From: Arcticibacterium luteifluviistationis
GTDB lineage: Bacteria; Bacteroidota; Bacteroidia; Cytophagales; Spirosomataceae
Direction of reading: 5' to 3'
NCBI RefSeq assembly: GCF_003258705.1
Contig: NZ_CP029480.1
Location: forward strand, 4,898,001-4,962,000
Length of the DNA: 64,000 nt
How positions within the stretch are numbered: the stretch's first letter is position 1; each line of letters begins with the position of its first letter. The position numbers and the translations under genes are program-made. A model generated the notes under the pieces. It made no database searches. It was given only the letters and a program-made list of their open reading frames with translations, and was not told the DNA's origin. Shown here piece after piece: positions 56,727 through 64,000 of this stretch.

Positions 56727-57131
56727 ATGCAAAAAATCATGACGCTGAAAACAGCACCTTTACTTCTCATTATATTCTTTTTAGCTGCTTGTTCAAGCCA
56801 AAATGACTACACCCATTGCTTTGAAAACGTTTATCCATATCAAGATGATTCAGAAAAAAAGGATGTATTAAACCTTTCTTATGTCCTTACTGGTGACAAA
56901 GTGACGGGAGAATTCAATTGGCTTCCCTTAGAAAAAGACAAGCGTATTGGTCATTTTGAAGGAACGGAGAAGAATGGAATAATTACAGCTCAGTACTACT
57001 TTGAGCAAGAAGGCATATCTGACAGTACACAAATCAGTATCACCATTGAAAACCAAAAAGCGATAGTCAAAGAGCCTGGTTCTAACTTTGGATTTCAAGC
57101 CGAAATTTCGAAAATTGACTGCGACCAATAA
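56727..57131 (+). CDS. Small lipoprotein of unknown function
   Basis: A 134-residue lipoprotein; the signal ends FLAAC. An in-frame ATG at 56739 is an equally good start. The body is short beta sequence (LNLSYVLTGDKVTGEFNWLP, FEGTEKNGIITAQYYFEQEG) with a Cys at each end (HCFEN and KIDCD). Function unknown. Confidence 0.65.
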   Translation: MQKIMTLKTAPLLLIIFFLAACSSQNDYTHCFENVYPYQDDSEKKDVLNLSYVLTGDKVTGEFNWLPLEKDKRIGHFEGTEKNGIITAQYYFEQEGISDSTQISITIENQKAIVKEPGSNFGFQAEISKIDCDQ

Positions 57132-57133
57132 AA

Positions 57134-57161
57134 AAGCCCGAATCAATTAAGACTCGAGCTT
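57134..57161. terminator. Hairpin between converging genes
   Basis: AAGCCCGA pairs with TCGAGCTT (one mismatch) over 12 bases. It lies between the lipoprotein and the GMC gene. Confidence 0.4.
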
Positions 57162-57187
57162 CTAGTTTATCTTGATAGATTGCCTTC

Positions 57188-58906
57188 TTATAAGTTTCCC
57201 TTTTTTAGTTCTTCCACAGCATAATTTGCGGCACGTGCCGTAAGAGCCATATAGGTTAAGGAAGGATTTTGCGTTGAATTCGATGTCATACAAGCTCCAT
57301 CCGTCACAAAAACATTCTTACAATGGTGTAACTGATTCCACTTGTTTAAAAGCGAAGTCTTAGGGTCATTCCCCATCACCACACCACCCATTTCATGAAT
57401 ATCCAAACCTGGATTCCAAGTGGTTTTTCTATTCGCTTTGATATTTTTAAAACCAGCTACTGTAAGCATTTCAGTCATCTGCTCTTCGTAATCTTTGGCC
57501 ATTTTCCTATCATTATCATCTAGTTCTACATTTACCCTAAGCAGCGGCACTCCCCATGCATCTATTTGCTTGTCATCTAGCTTAACATAGTTTGTTTCTT
57601 TTGGAACAGTTTCTCCCATAAAATGAGAACCCACATGCCAATTTCCGTACTCCGTTTTATTAAGGTTATTTTTCAATTCCATACCCAAACCCTCCGAATT
57701 AGTCACCGGAGAACGCGTAGCAGAAAAACCAGCAGCATAACCTCTTAAAAAATCAGTTTCTTGCTCTTTCACATTTCTAAACCTTGGAATATAACTACCG
57801 TTTGGTCTGGTACCTTCGTTTTTTGAATCAAGCATACCATCATACTCAGCAGACATTCCCGTAATAAAACTGTGGAAGTGAATGTACTTGCCCATTTGCT
57901 CATTATCATTTCCTATTCCATTCGGAAATCTAGATGACTTTGAGTTTAAAAGAATCAAATTCGTATTTATCGTAGAGGCATTCAGGAAAATAACTTTCGC
58001 ATAAAACTTCCTTTCTTTCTTCGTTATAGCATCCACCACATTCACGCCTGAAGCCTTTCCTGTTTTTTCATCATAAATGATAGAATGCACCACAGAATTA
58101 GGACGCATCGTCATATTCCCTGTTCGCTGAGCCCAAGGTAATGTAGAGGCATTACTACTAAAATACCCACCATAAGGACAACCTCTTTGACATAGATTTC
58201 TGTGCTGGCACTGCCCCCTTCCCTGCTCATAATGAATAGGCTGTGGGTCTGTCAAGTGAGCACATCTACCTATTATTACGGGTCTTTTACCATGATAATG
58301 CTCCTTCATTTTTTGTGAAAAATGTTTCTCTACACAGGTTTGCTCATGCGGTTTTAAAAACTCACCATCGGGTAGTGTTTCTAAGCCATCCTTATTTCCA
58401 CTGATTCCAGCAAAAATCTCCACATGGCTGTACCAAGGAGCTAAGTCTTCATAACCAATAGGCCAATGCACATCAAAACCATCTCTAGCAGGACCGTCAA
58501 AATCATATTTACTCCATCGCTGTGTCCCACGAGCCCAAAGTAATGACTTACCTCCTACTTGATATCCTCTAATCCAGTCAAAAGGTTTCTCCTGAATATA
58601 TGGATGCTCCTTATCTTTGACTATAAAGTGTTTACTATCTTCTTTGTAAATGTAAGTCTTGCTTGCTATCGGGCTTTCATCTTTCAGTTTCTTCGGCACC
58701 TGACCAAGGTGCTCAAACTCCCAAGGCTCCATCATGGCCGTAGGATAATCCACCACATGTTTTACATCCTTACCTCTTTCCAGTACTAAAGTTTTAAGAC
58801 CGTGGTCACAAAACTCTTTTGCAGCCCAACCTCCACTAATTCCTGAGCCAATCACAATGACATCAAAAGTGTTCTTCTTTACTGCTTTATTATTTATATA
58901 GGTCAT
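57188..58906 (-). CDS. GMC-family oxidoreductase
   Basis: A 572-residue FAD enzyme. The FAD motif is VIVIGSGISGGWAAKEF at the N-terminus. It has a Cys-rich segment (QCQHRNLCQRGCPYGGYFS) and the GMC active-site region (DIHEMGGVVM, STQNPSLTYMAL). It resembles gluconate 2-dehydrogenase large subunits and sugar/polyol dehydrogenases. Its 44-base-upstream partner is a Tat-exported gluconate 2-dehydrogenase subunit 3-like protein, which is expected to carry it across the membrane, since it has no signal of its own. Confidence 0.92.
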   Translation of the reverse strand: MTYINNKAVKKNTFDVIVIGSGISGGWAAKEFCDHGLKTLVLERGKDVKHVVDYPTAMMEPWEFEHLGQVPKKLKDESPIASKTYIYKEDSKHFIVKDKEHPYIQEKPFDWIRGYQVGGKSLLWARGTQRWSKYDFDGPARDGFDVHWPIGYEDLAPWYSHVEIFAGISGNKDGLETLPDGEFLKPHEQTCVEKHFSQKMKEHYHGKRPVIIGRCAHLTDPQPIHYEQGRGQCQHRNLCQRGCPYGGYFSSNASTLPWAQRTGNMTMRPNSVVHSIIYDEKTGKASGVNVVDAITKKERKFYAKVIFLNASTINTNLILLNSKSSRFPNGIGNDNEQMGKYIHFHSFITGMSAEYDGMLDSKNEGTRPNGSYIPRFRNVKEQETDFLRGYAAGFSATRSPVTNSEGLGMELKNNLNKTEYGNWHVGSHFMGETVPKETNYVKLDDKQIDAWGVPLLRVNVELDDNDRKMAKDYEEQMTEMLTVAGFKNIKANRKTTWNPGLDIHEMGGVVMGNDPKTSLLNKWNQLHHCKNVFVTDGACMTSNSTQNPSLTYMALTARAANYAVEELKKGNL

Positions 58907-58950
58907 TTCTAATATTAATCTTTATAATCATTCATAATTCACGGATGTTC

Positions 58951-59454
58951 CTAAACAGGCACACAACCATGATAATAACCAGGGGCCATTACGTAATTAC
59001 GAAAGTTGGTCAAATAGTACTCTGAGTGCGTATAAGCTCTAACACTTAGGTTTTTCACAAAAGAGAAAAAACGTTTATCAGCCATTTCGCTTGAATTCTG
59101 CATGGCAGCAAAAACAGCGGTTCTTTTCTCTAAATCTAATTCAGAAAAAGCTTTATTGTGTTTTTGAATTGATCGTTTTTCTAGCTTTTCTAAACCTGCC
59201 AGAAACATTTTTTTGACATCAGAACCGTAACAGTCATTCACCATTCGCTCCAAGTATAGATGTGCTCCAGTACCTTTTGCTCCCGGAGTATCAGATTCAG
59301 GAATTATACACTCCACCAAAGCAGATAAAATTTCCTCATTTTCAAAACGAACTCCTTCAAAAGATTCCCTATTCCAAGACTTTGCCCATGCTGGTAAAGC
59401 TACCAATGTCCCCAAGCCTAAACCTAAGGTTTGTATTGCTTTCCTACGTTCCAT
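58951..59454 (-). CDS. Gluconate 2-dehydrogenase subunit 3-like protein with Tat signal
   Basis: A 167-residue protein. The ATG at 59454 opens a Tat-type signal (ERRKAIQTLGLGLGTLVALP); an in-frame ATG at 59472 would add six residues before it. The body (ILSALVECIIPESDTPGAKG, LEKRTAVFAAM) is that of gluconate 2-dehydrogenase subunit 3. It leads the operon with the GMC oxidoreductase and probably escorts that enzyme to the periplasm by Tat. Confidence 0.88.
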   Translation of the reverse strand: MERRKAIQTLGLGLGTLVALPAWAKSWNRESFEGVRFENEEILSALVECIIPESDTPGAKGTGAHLYLERMVNDCYGSDVKKMFLAGLEKLEKRSIQKHNKAFSELDLEKRTAVFAAMQNSSEMADKRFFSFVKNLSVRAYTHSEYYLTNFRNYVMAPGYYHGCVPV

Positions 59455-59629
59455 ATTTATACTTTTTATCAAAATCGAAGATCATCAATATTCTCAAAAA
59501 TCGCAAGTAGTTAATTAGTTCTTTGCCCTAATCAAACGCTGTCTTGCTTAATACTATATATTTATATCTAGAACTACCTAATTAAATAGATGTAATACGA
59601 AGATATAGCTATTAAATAACCTAAATCAT

Positions 59630-59637
59630 TATTTTTG
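59630..59637 (+). promoter_or_regulatory. Possible -7 promoter element
   Basis: TATTTTTG matches the Bacteroidota -7 consensus TAnnTTTG exactly, 23 bases before the phosphodiesterase ATG. No TTG at about 20 bases upstream supports it. Confidence 0.35.
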
Positions 59638-59660
59638 CTATTCAATACTTAAAAAGCTGA

Positions 59661-60860
59661 ATGAAATTTAATGCCATTATCCTTACACTTCTCTTAATGA
59701 GCAGTGTAGGTTATTCCCAAGAAAAAAACTATGTTTTATTAGTCTCTTTTGATGGTTTCAGACATGATTATGTTGAAAAATACGACGCCACCAACTTTAA
59801 AAAATTCATTTCAAAAGGTACCGCTTCCGAAGGGCTAATTCCTAGTTTTCCGAGCAAAACATTCCCGAACCATTACAGTATAATTACGGGCCTATACCCT
59901 GGAAATCATGGCTTAGTAGCGAATACTTTTTACGACCCAAAAAGAAAAGCAAACTATCGTATTTCAAACAGGCCTTTAGTAGAAGACCCTTATTACTACG
60001 GAGGAACACCCCTCTGGCAATTATCCCGAGAAGAAGGCTATAAAGCCGCCTCTTACTTTTGGGTGGGCTCAGAAGCTCCTATAAAAGGACATTTCCCTGA
60101 TTATTACCATATTTATGAAGGATCCATTAAAAATAACACACGTGTAGACGAGGTTATCAAATGGCTCCAGCTTCCTGAAAAAGATAGACCTCGTTTTGTT
60201 TCTCTTTACTTTTCATTAGTAGACAGCCAAGGCCATAGAACTGGACCAAATTCAAAAGAATTAGAAAAAGCCGTCAATGAAGCCGATGAAGTCTTAGGTT
60301 ATCTTATGAATTCTTTAAAAAAGGTCAATTTACCAGTAAATGTTATTGTGGTTTCTGACCACGGCATGAAAGAGGTCAAACGTGACGACAGTATTGATTT
60401 CAATCAATTAGCCGAAAAAATACCTCCGTATGCTACCGTGGTGTATGACAAAATACTCTCCATGGTATTTTTGCCAAAAGGAGATATCAATAGCATCTAT
60501 GACTCCTTAAAAAAAGAAGAAAATAACTTCAAAGTTTACAAAAAAGGGGAATTACCAAAAAAATGGCACTACAACAAGCATGAAAGAATAGGTGATTTGG
60601 TCTTGGTGGCTGACCCAGGTTTTGCCTTCAGAAAGCAGCCAACAAAAGACGAGATAAGTGGAGAACATGGCTATGACCCTTATACTACAATTGAAATGCG
60701 TGGTATTTTATATGCACAAGGACCACATATTAATGTTGGCGTGACTACTGAGCCAATTGAAAATGTAAATATATTCCCGCTGATTACTAAAATTCTTGGT
60801 TACAAAAACCCAAAAATTGATGGACGCTTCAGAAGGATCAAGAAATTCTACAAAAAATAA
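59661..60860 (+). CDS. Exported NPP-type nucleotide pyrophosphatase/phosphodiesterase
   Basis: A 399-residue protein with a signal peptide ending SVGYSQ. The metal and nucleophile sites of ectonucleotide pyrophosphatase/phosphodiesterases are present: LVSFDGFRHDY, PSFPSKTFPNHYSIITGLYP (nucleophile Thr in SKTFPNH), FVSLYFSLVDSQGHRTGP and VVSDHGMKEV, with a late GEHGYDP. It would hydrolyse nucleotide or phospholipid diester bonds outside the cytoplasm. It is distinct from the phosphodiesterase at 45488. Confidence 0.92.
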   Translation: MKFNAIILTLLLMSSVGYSQEKNYVLLVSFDGFRHDYVEKYDATNFKKFISKGTASEGLIPSFPSKTFPNHYSIITGLYPGNHGLVANTFYDPKRKANYRISNRPLVEDPYYYGGTPLWQLSREEGYKAASYFWVGSEAPIKGHFPDYYHIYEGSIKNNTRVDEVIKWLQLPEKDRPRFVSLYFSLVDSQGHRTGPNSKELEKAVNEADEVLGYLMNSLKKVNLPVNVIVVSDHGMKEVKRDDSIDFNQLAEKIPPYATVVYDKILSMVFLPKGDINSIYDSLKKEENNFKVYKKGELPKKWHYNKHERIGDLVLVADPGFAFRKQPTKDEISGEHGYDPYTTIEMRGILYAQGPHINVGVTTEPIENVNIFPLITKILGYKNPKIDGRFRRIKKFYKK

Positions 60861-61056
60861 GCTAAAAGAAGACATTCTCCACAAACCCCTTATATAACTA
60901 TATACAAGGCAGTTACATTTAAAACCTCAAGCTTTGTTTAGGTAAACCTGAAATAGTCAGGCAACATTTCAGGCTGAATTGTAGTATACACTATTGACTA
61001 TCACCTAAAAACAATCTATGGCTTAAACTTCGACGCAACTAACCATTTCATTAAAA

Positions 61057-62499
61057 ATGAGAAAGATTACTTATGCCTCGCTGTTGGTGGCTTTCATATG
61101 TGTGTTTACGGCTTGTAAAGACGATGATGTTATAAGCCCCATCACTCCCGCAGAAACCACTTCAGATGTCACCACTACTTCAAGCTATAGCTCTATAAAC
61201 AATTGGGCGTATGGGGTTATGCAGGACGCCTACTACTGGTCTGCCGAATTGACTGCTATTTCAAACTTAGATCTTAGCCTAGACCCTTTTGATTTCTTTG
61301 AAAAATTGATTTACAATAGGGAAACCATTGACCGTTTTTCTGGTCTTACAGATGATTATGAAGCTTTACAAAACGACTTTGATGGTATTAGCGAGATTTT
61401 CGGTATAAGATACACTACCGCATACTTGGATAACTCTAGCACAAATCTCGGTTTATTTCTAAGCCAAGTTACGGTAGGTAGTGCCGCAGAAGCCGCGGGA
61501 ATGAAACGTGGCGATGTCATTATTTCTATTGACAATCAAAGTATTACCGCATCAAACTTTGCCTCGCTCTTCAGCTCTAGCGACACCCATACTTTCAGTT
61601 TTGGGAAACTAGAGAATGATACTTGGCTTACTGAAAGCTCATTGACTGTTACCCGTATGGTTACAGAAGAAAACCCAGTAGCATACTCTGGCATTATTGA
61701 ACTTCCAGTATCTGGGAAAAAACTTGGCTACTTATTATATACCCAATTTATACCTGGCTCCTCAGATGAATATGACAATCAGCTAAGATCTATTTTTGGC
61801 GAATTCAAATCTAATCAAGTGAGTGAATTAGTATTGGATTTTAGATTTAACGGTGGCGGCTACATCAGTTCTGCTGAGGTTCTTTCTTCTTTAATAGGCA
61901 TTAATACCTCTAGTAATGACATTTTTTATAAAGAAAAATGGAATGAGTCTTATGAAAGCTACCTCCGTTCTAGGTACGGTTCTAGCTACTTTGATCATAC
62001 ATTCTTAGATGAGGCCAATAACATAGGTAATCAACTTTCAAGAGTGTTTGTGCTAACCTCAAATAGCACCGCATCTGCCAGCGAACTAGTTATAAATGGA
62101 CTAACACCATACATGGAGGTCATTACGATTGGTGAAAATACATATGGCAAAAACCTCTTTGGAACTTTGGTGGGTGACGACGAGAATAATTCTAACTACG
62201 GTATTTACGTAATGCTGGGAGAAACCACAAATGCCCTTGACCAATCTGGTTATGGAACCGTAGACGGCATTACACCCGACTACTATGTAGAAGATAACTT
62301 GATTCCTTATTTACCAATTGGTGATTATAACGAAACCCTTTTCAGTCAGGTTTTAGAAGTGCTTGGAGAAAAGACATTGGCTTCGGCTAGACTGAGCAAC
62401 AAAAAGACTATTTGGCGAAAGAATAAATTCTATGCCAAAGAAGAACAAGTTCAACCAATGGCGAAAACCATAATAACGTTACCAAAAGCTGGAGAATAG
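61057..62499 (+). CDS. S41-family (C-terminal processing) peptidase lipoprotein
   Basis: A 480-residue lipoprotein; the signal ends VFTAC. A PDZ domain (about 125-200; QVTVGSAAEAAGMKRGDVII) precedes the S41 catalytic region, with the serine in STASASE near residue 340 and Lys365 in NTYGKN. Unlike E. coli Prc it is short and lipid-anchored, as in many Bacteroidota homologues. A long hairpin terminator follows. Confidence 0.92.
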   Translation: MRKITYASLLVAFICVFTACKDDDVISPITPAETTSDVTTTSSYSSINNWAYGVMQDAYYWSAELTAISNLDLSLDPFDFFEKLIYNRETIDRFSGLTDDYEALQNDFDGISEIFGIRYTTAYLDNSSTNLGLFLSQVTVGSAAEAAGMKRGDVIISIDNQSITASNFASLFSSSDTHTFSFGKLENDTWLTESSLTVTRMVTEENPVAYSGIIELPVSGKKLGYLLYTQFIPGSSDEYDNQLRSIFGEFKSNQVSELVLDFRFNGGGYISSAEVLSSLIGINTSSNDIFYKEKWNESYESYLRSRYGSSYFDHTFLDEANNIGNQLSRVFVLTSNSTASASELVINGLTPYMEVITIGENTYGKNLFGTLVGDDENNSNYGIYVMLGETTNALDQSGYGTVDGITPDYYVEDNLIPYLPIGDYNETLFSQVLEVLGEKTLASARLSNKKTIWRKNKFYAKEEQVQPMAKTIITLPKAGE

Positions 62500-62517
62500 A
62501 AATTGATTGAAATAAAG

Positions 62518-62560
62518 AAAGGGGATTGATTTTCAGTAGAAAGTCACTCCCCTTTTCTTT
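62518..62560. terminator. Hairpin between converging genes
   Basis: AAAGGGGA pairs with TCCCCTTT, with further partial pairing inside and T-rich sequence after it. It lies between the S41 gene and the DUF3817 gene and can serve both. Confidence 0.75.
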
Positions 62561-62857
62561 TTAAGAACGTGTTACTCTGAAGAGTTTTTTGTCTGCATAA
62601 AAAGTACCAAACGGAATTAGCGAAGCTAATAAGGCCCAAAACGTTTTGGTTTTACTCCATTTGTTATAATAAGCTACCCATAGCACCAAAGCTATATATA
62701 AGATGAAAAGAAAGCCATGAAGCATACCTAAAATATAGTTTGGCTTAGCTAAGTCATACATATACTTCAAAGGCATAGTAATGCCAAACAGAAGGAGATA
62801 TGAACAACCTTCCAAAAAACCTACAATCCTTAACCAGCCCAGTGGGCTATTCAACAT
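62561..62857 (-). CDS. DUF3817-family membrane protein
   Basis: A 98-residue protein with three membrane segments (GWLRIVGFLEGCSYLLLFGI and two more) as in DUF3817. The ATG at 62857 is chosen since AGGTGG, nine bases upstream, is a good ribosome binding site; a GTG at 62869 would add four residues. Function unknown. Confidence 0.82.
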   Translation of the reverse strand: MLNSPLGWLRIVGFLEGCSYLLLFGITMPLKYMYDLAKPNYILGMLHGFLFILYIALVLWVAYYNKWSKTKTFWALLASLIPFGTFYADKKLFRVTRS

Positions 62858-63006
62858 CGTTTTATCCACCTAAATCAGTTTTTATTATTAAGTAAATTAA
62901 AGCTTTAAATAAATTTCAAGATAAGAAAAAAAATGACTTGAAATAGCAGAATAATCTATTTAAGACACATTCTTATGATAAAAAAAACTAGCTTTATGAC
63001 TTACCT

Positions 63007-64000
63007 ATGGCAGTTCAAAAACTAAACATTTCGGATTTTTTAGAAAAAGCTAAAACGCTTCCGGTATTGGATGTCAGAAGCCCCTCCGAATTTTCGCATG
63101 CTCACATTACTGGGGCACTAAGCCTACCCTTATTTACTGACGAGCAACGAAAAGTGGTAGGCACAGCTTATAAAAAAGAAAGCAGAGAGAAAGCCATCAA
63201 AATAGGCTTAGACTACTTTGGACCTACTATGCGTAGTATGGTAGAATCAGTGGAGAAAATAACCAAGGATGCCCCGCAAGAAGTACTAGTACACTGCTGG
63301 CGTGGTGGCATGCGAAGTGGAGCTGTAGCTTGGCTTCTTGACCTATACGGCTTCAAGGTTTATAGCCTAATAGGTGGATATAAGGAATACCGACGCTGGA
63401 TTAATAAGCAGTTTGAGAAAAAACGTACTTATAAAATTATAGGTGGTTACACTGGAAGTGCCAAAACACTTTTACTACACCAACTTAAAGAAGAAGGCCA
63501 TGCTATTATTGATTTAGAAGGGCTCGCAAACCATAGAGGTTCTTCTTTAGGCGGCATAGGTCAAAAACCACAGCCTAGCCAAGAAATGTTTGAGAATCTT
63601 TTAGGAAGAGCTCTCGCAAAATTAGAGGAGGCCGAATTTATATTTATAGAAGATGAAAGCCAGCGTATTGGAAACGCTCAAATTCCACTACCGGTTTGGC
63701 AACAAATGAAAAACAGTACTGTCTATTTCTTAGAGGTTCCTTTTGAGAAAAGACTCGCTTTTTTATGTATAGAATATGGCGAATTACCATCAGATGAATT
63801 AACAGAGGCCATTCTTAGAATTCAAAAAAGACTAGGTGGCTTAGAAACGAAAAATGCTATTACTTTTTTAGAGTCAAATGACATCTCGGCATGTTTTGGG
63901 ATATTGCTCCGTTATTATGACAAATGGTACCTAAAAGGTTCTTTAAACAAAAAGTCGATAGTTAAAATAGTGGCAAAAAGCATAGAAGTAGAGGAGAACT
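63007..64000 (+). CDS. mnmH: tRNA 2-selenouridine synthase, 3' end cut by window
   Basis: An open frame of 331 codons runs off the window end. The rhodanese domain (LPVLDVRSPSEFSHAHITGA) carries the active-site Cys in VHCWRGGMRS near residue 97, and a P-loop domain follows (GGYTGSAKT). This is the MnmH/SelU architecture, which swaps sulphur for selenium in tRNA wobble 2-thiouridine through a geranylated intermediate. The family is about 350-370 residues, so little is missing. A selD gene is not in the window. Confidence 0.92.
   Translation, partial: MAVQKLNISDFLEKAKTLPVLDVRSPSEFSHAHITGALSLPLFTDEQRKVVGTAYKKESREKAIKIGLDYFGPTMRSMVESVEKITKDAPQEVLVHCWRGGMRSGAVAWLLDLYGFKVYSLIGGYKEYRRWINKQFEKKRTYKIIGGYTGSAKTLLLHQLKEEGHAIIDLEGLANHRGSSLGGIGQKPQPSQEMFENLLGRALAKLEEAEFIFIEDESQRIGNAQIPLPVWQQMKNSTVYFLEVPFEKRLAFLCIEYGELPSDELTEAILRIQKRLGGLETKNAITFLESNDISACFGILLRYYDKWYLKGSLNKKSIVKIVAKSIEVEEN

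Overview
The window is about 64 kb of AT-rich chromosome from a Bacteroidota bacterium, most likely of the order Cytophagales. This is inferred from a SusC/SusD pair, many Sec-exported and lipoprotein genes ending their signals in ...AQ or ...xxC, 3-coathanger (GCX_COOH) and LamG surface proteins, LytTR regulators, and a degenerate type IX secretion C-terminal domain. No rRNA, tRNA, CRISPR array, phage or intact insertion sequence was seen. The first and last genes run off the ends of the window.

1-10.3 kb is a sugar-use locus. It holds a ManA-like cupin, a TIM-barrel isomerase/epimerase, a Gfo/Idh/MocA dehydrogenase, a complete ribose-type ABC importer (two-domain ATPase, permease, lipoprotein binding protein), a fused rhamnulose-1-phosphate aldolase/dehydrogenase and an FGGY kinase. 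This fits import and breakdown of a 6-deoxy sugar such as L-rhamnose; the ketose isomerase is not obvious here.

10.3-14.1 kb is a gene graveyard: one hypothetical protein, then a LytTR regulator with two in-frame stops, a LamG/beta-helix/3-coathanger surface protein broken by frameshifts and a deletion, and scraps of another surface protein with a sorting domain. 14.1-19 kb carries an intact SusC/SusD outer-membrane uptake pair. 19.3-20.8 kb holds two minus-strand exported proteins that look Hcp-like, one carrying a collagen-like stalk.

21.3-37.3 kb is a signalling and surface region. A TPR histidine kinase and a LytTR response regulator overlap by 4 bases and are followed by a solo LytTR protein, an 848-residue surface protein, an exported protein with YadA-head-like repeats and an S74 chaperone domain, and an M43 protease with LamG. 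Further on are a DUF885 lipoprotein and a 1501-residue mosaic surface protein flanked by a 30-bp direct repeat. Remnants of an MFS transporter and of a LamG gene lie between them.

37.5-44.8 kb holds a membrane protein, an intradiol dioxygenase pseudogene, several exported NTF2-like proteins, an SDR, an M1 peptidase and an EthD protein. 44.9-50.7 kb looks like a phosphonate-degradation neighbourhood: a PhnZ-like HD oxygenase, a phosphodiesterase, a metallophosphoesterase, a DUF5690 transporter, an FAD oxidoreductase of the phosphonate-associated type and a phosphonatase-like HAD enzyme; no PhnY is present. 51-64 kb contains a patatin-like lipase with membrane segments, a Tat-exported Gfo/Idh protein, a TetR regulator with a nitroreductase, a GMC oxidoreductase with its small Tat subunit, an NPP-type phosphodiesterase, an S41 protease, a DUF3817 protein and the start of mnmH (selU).
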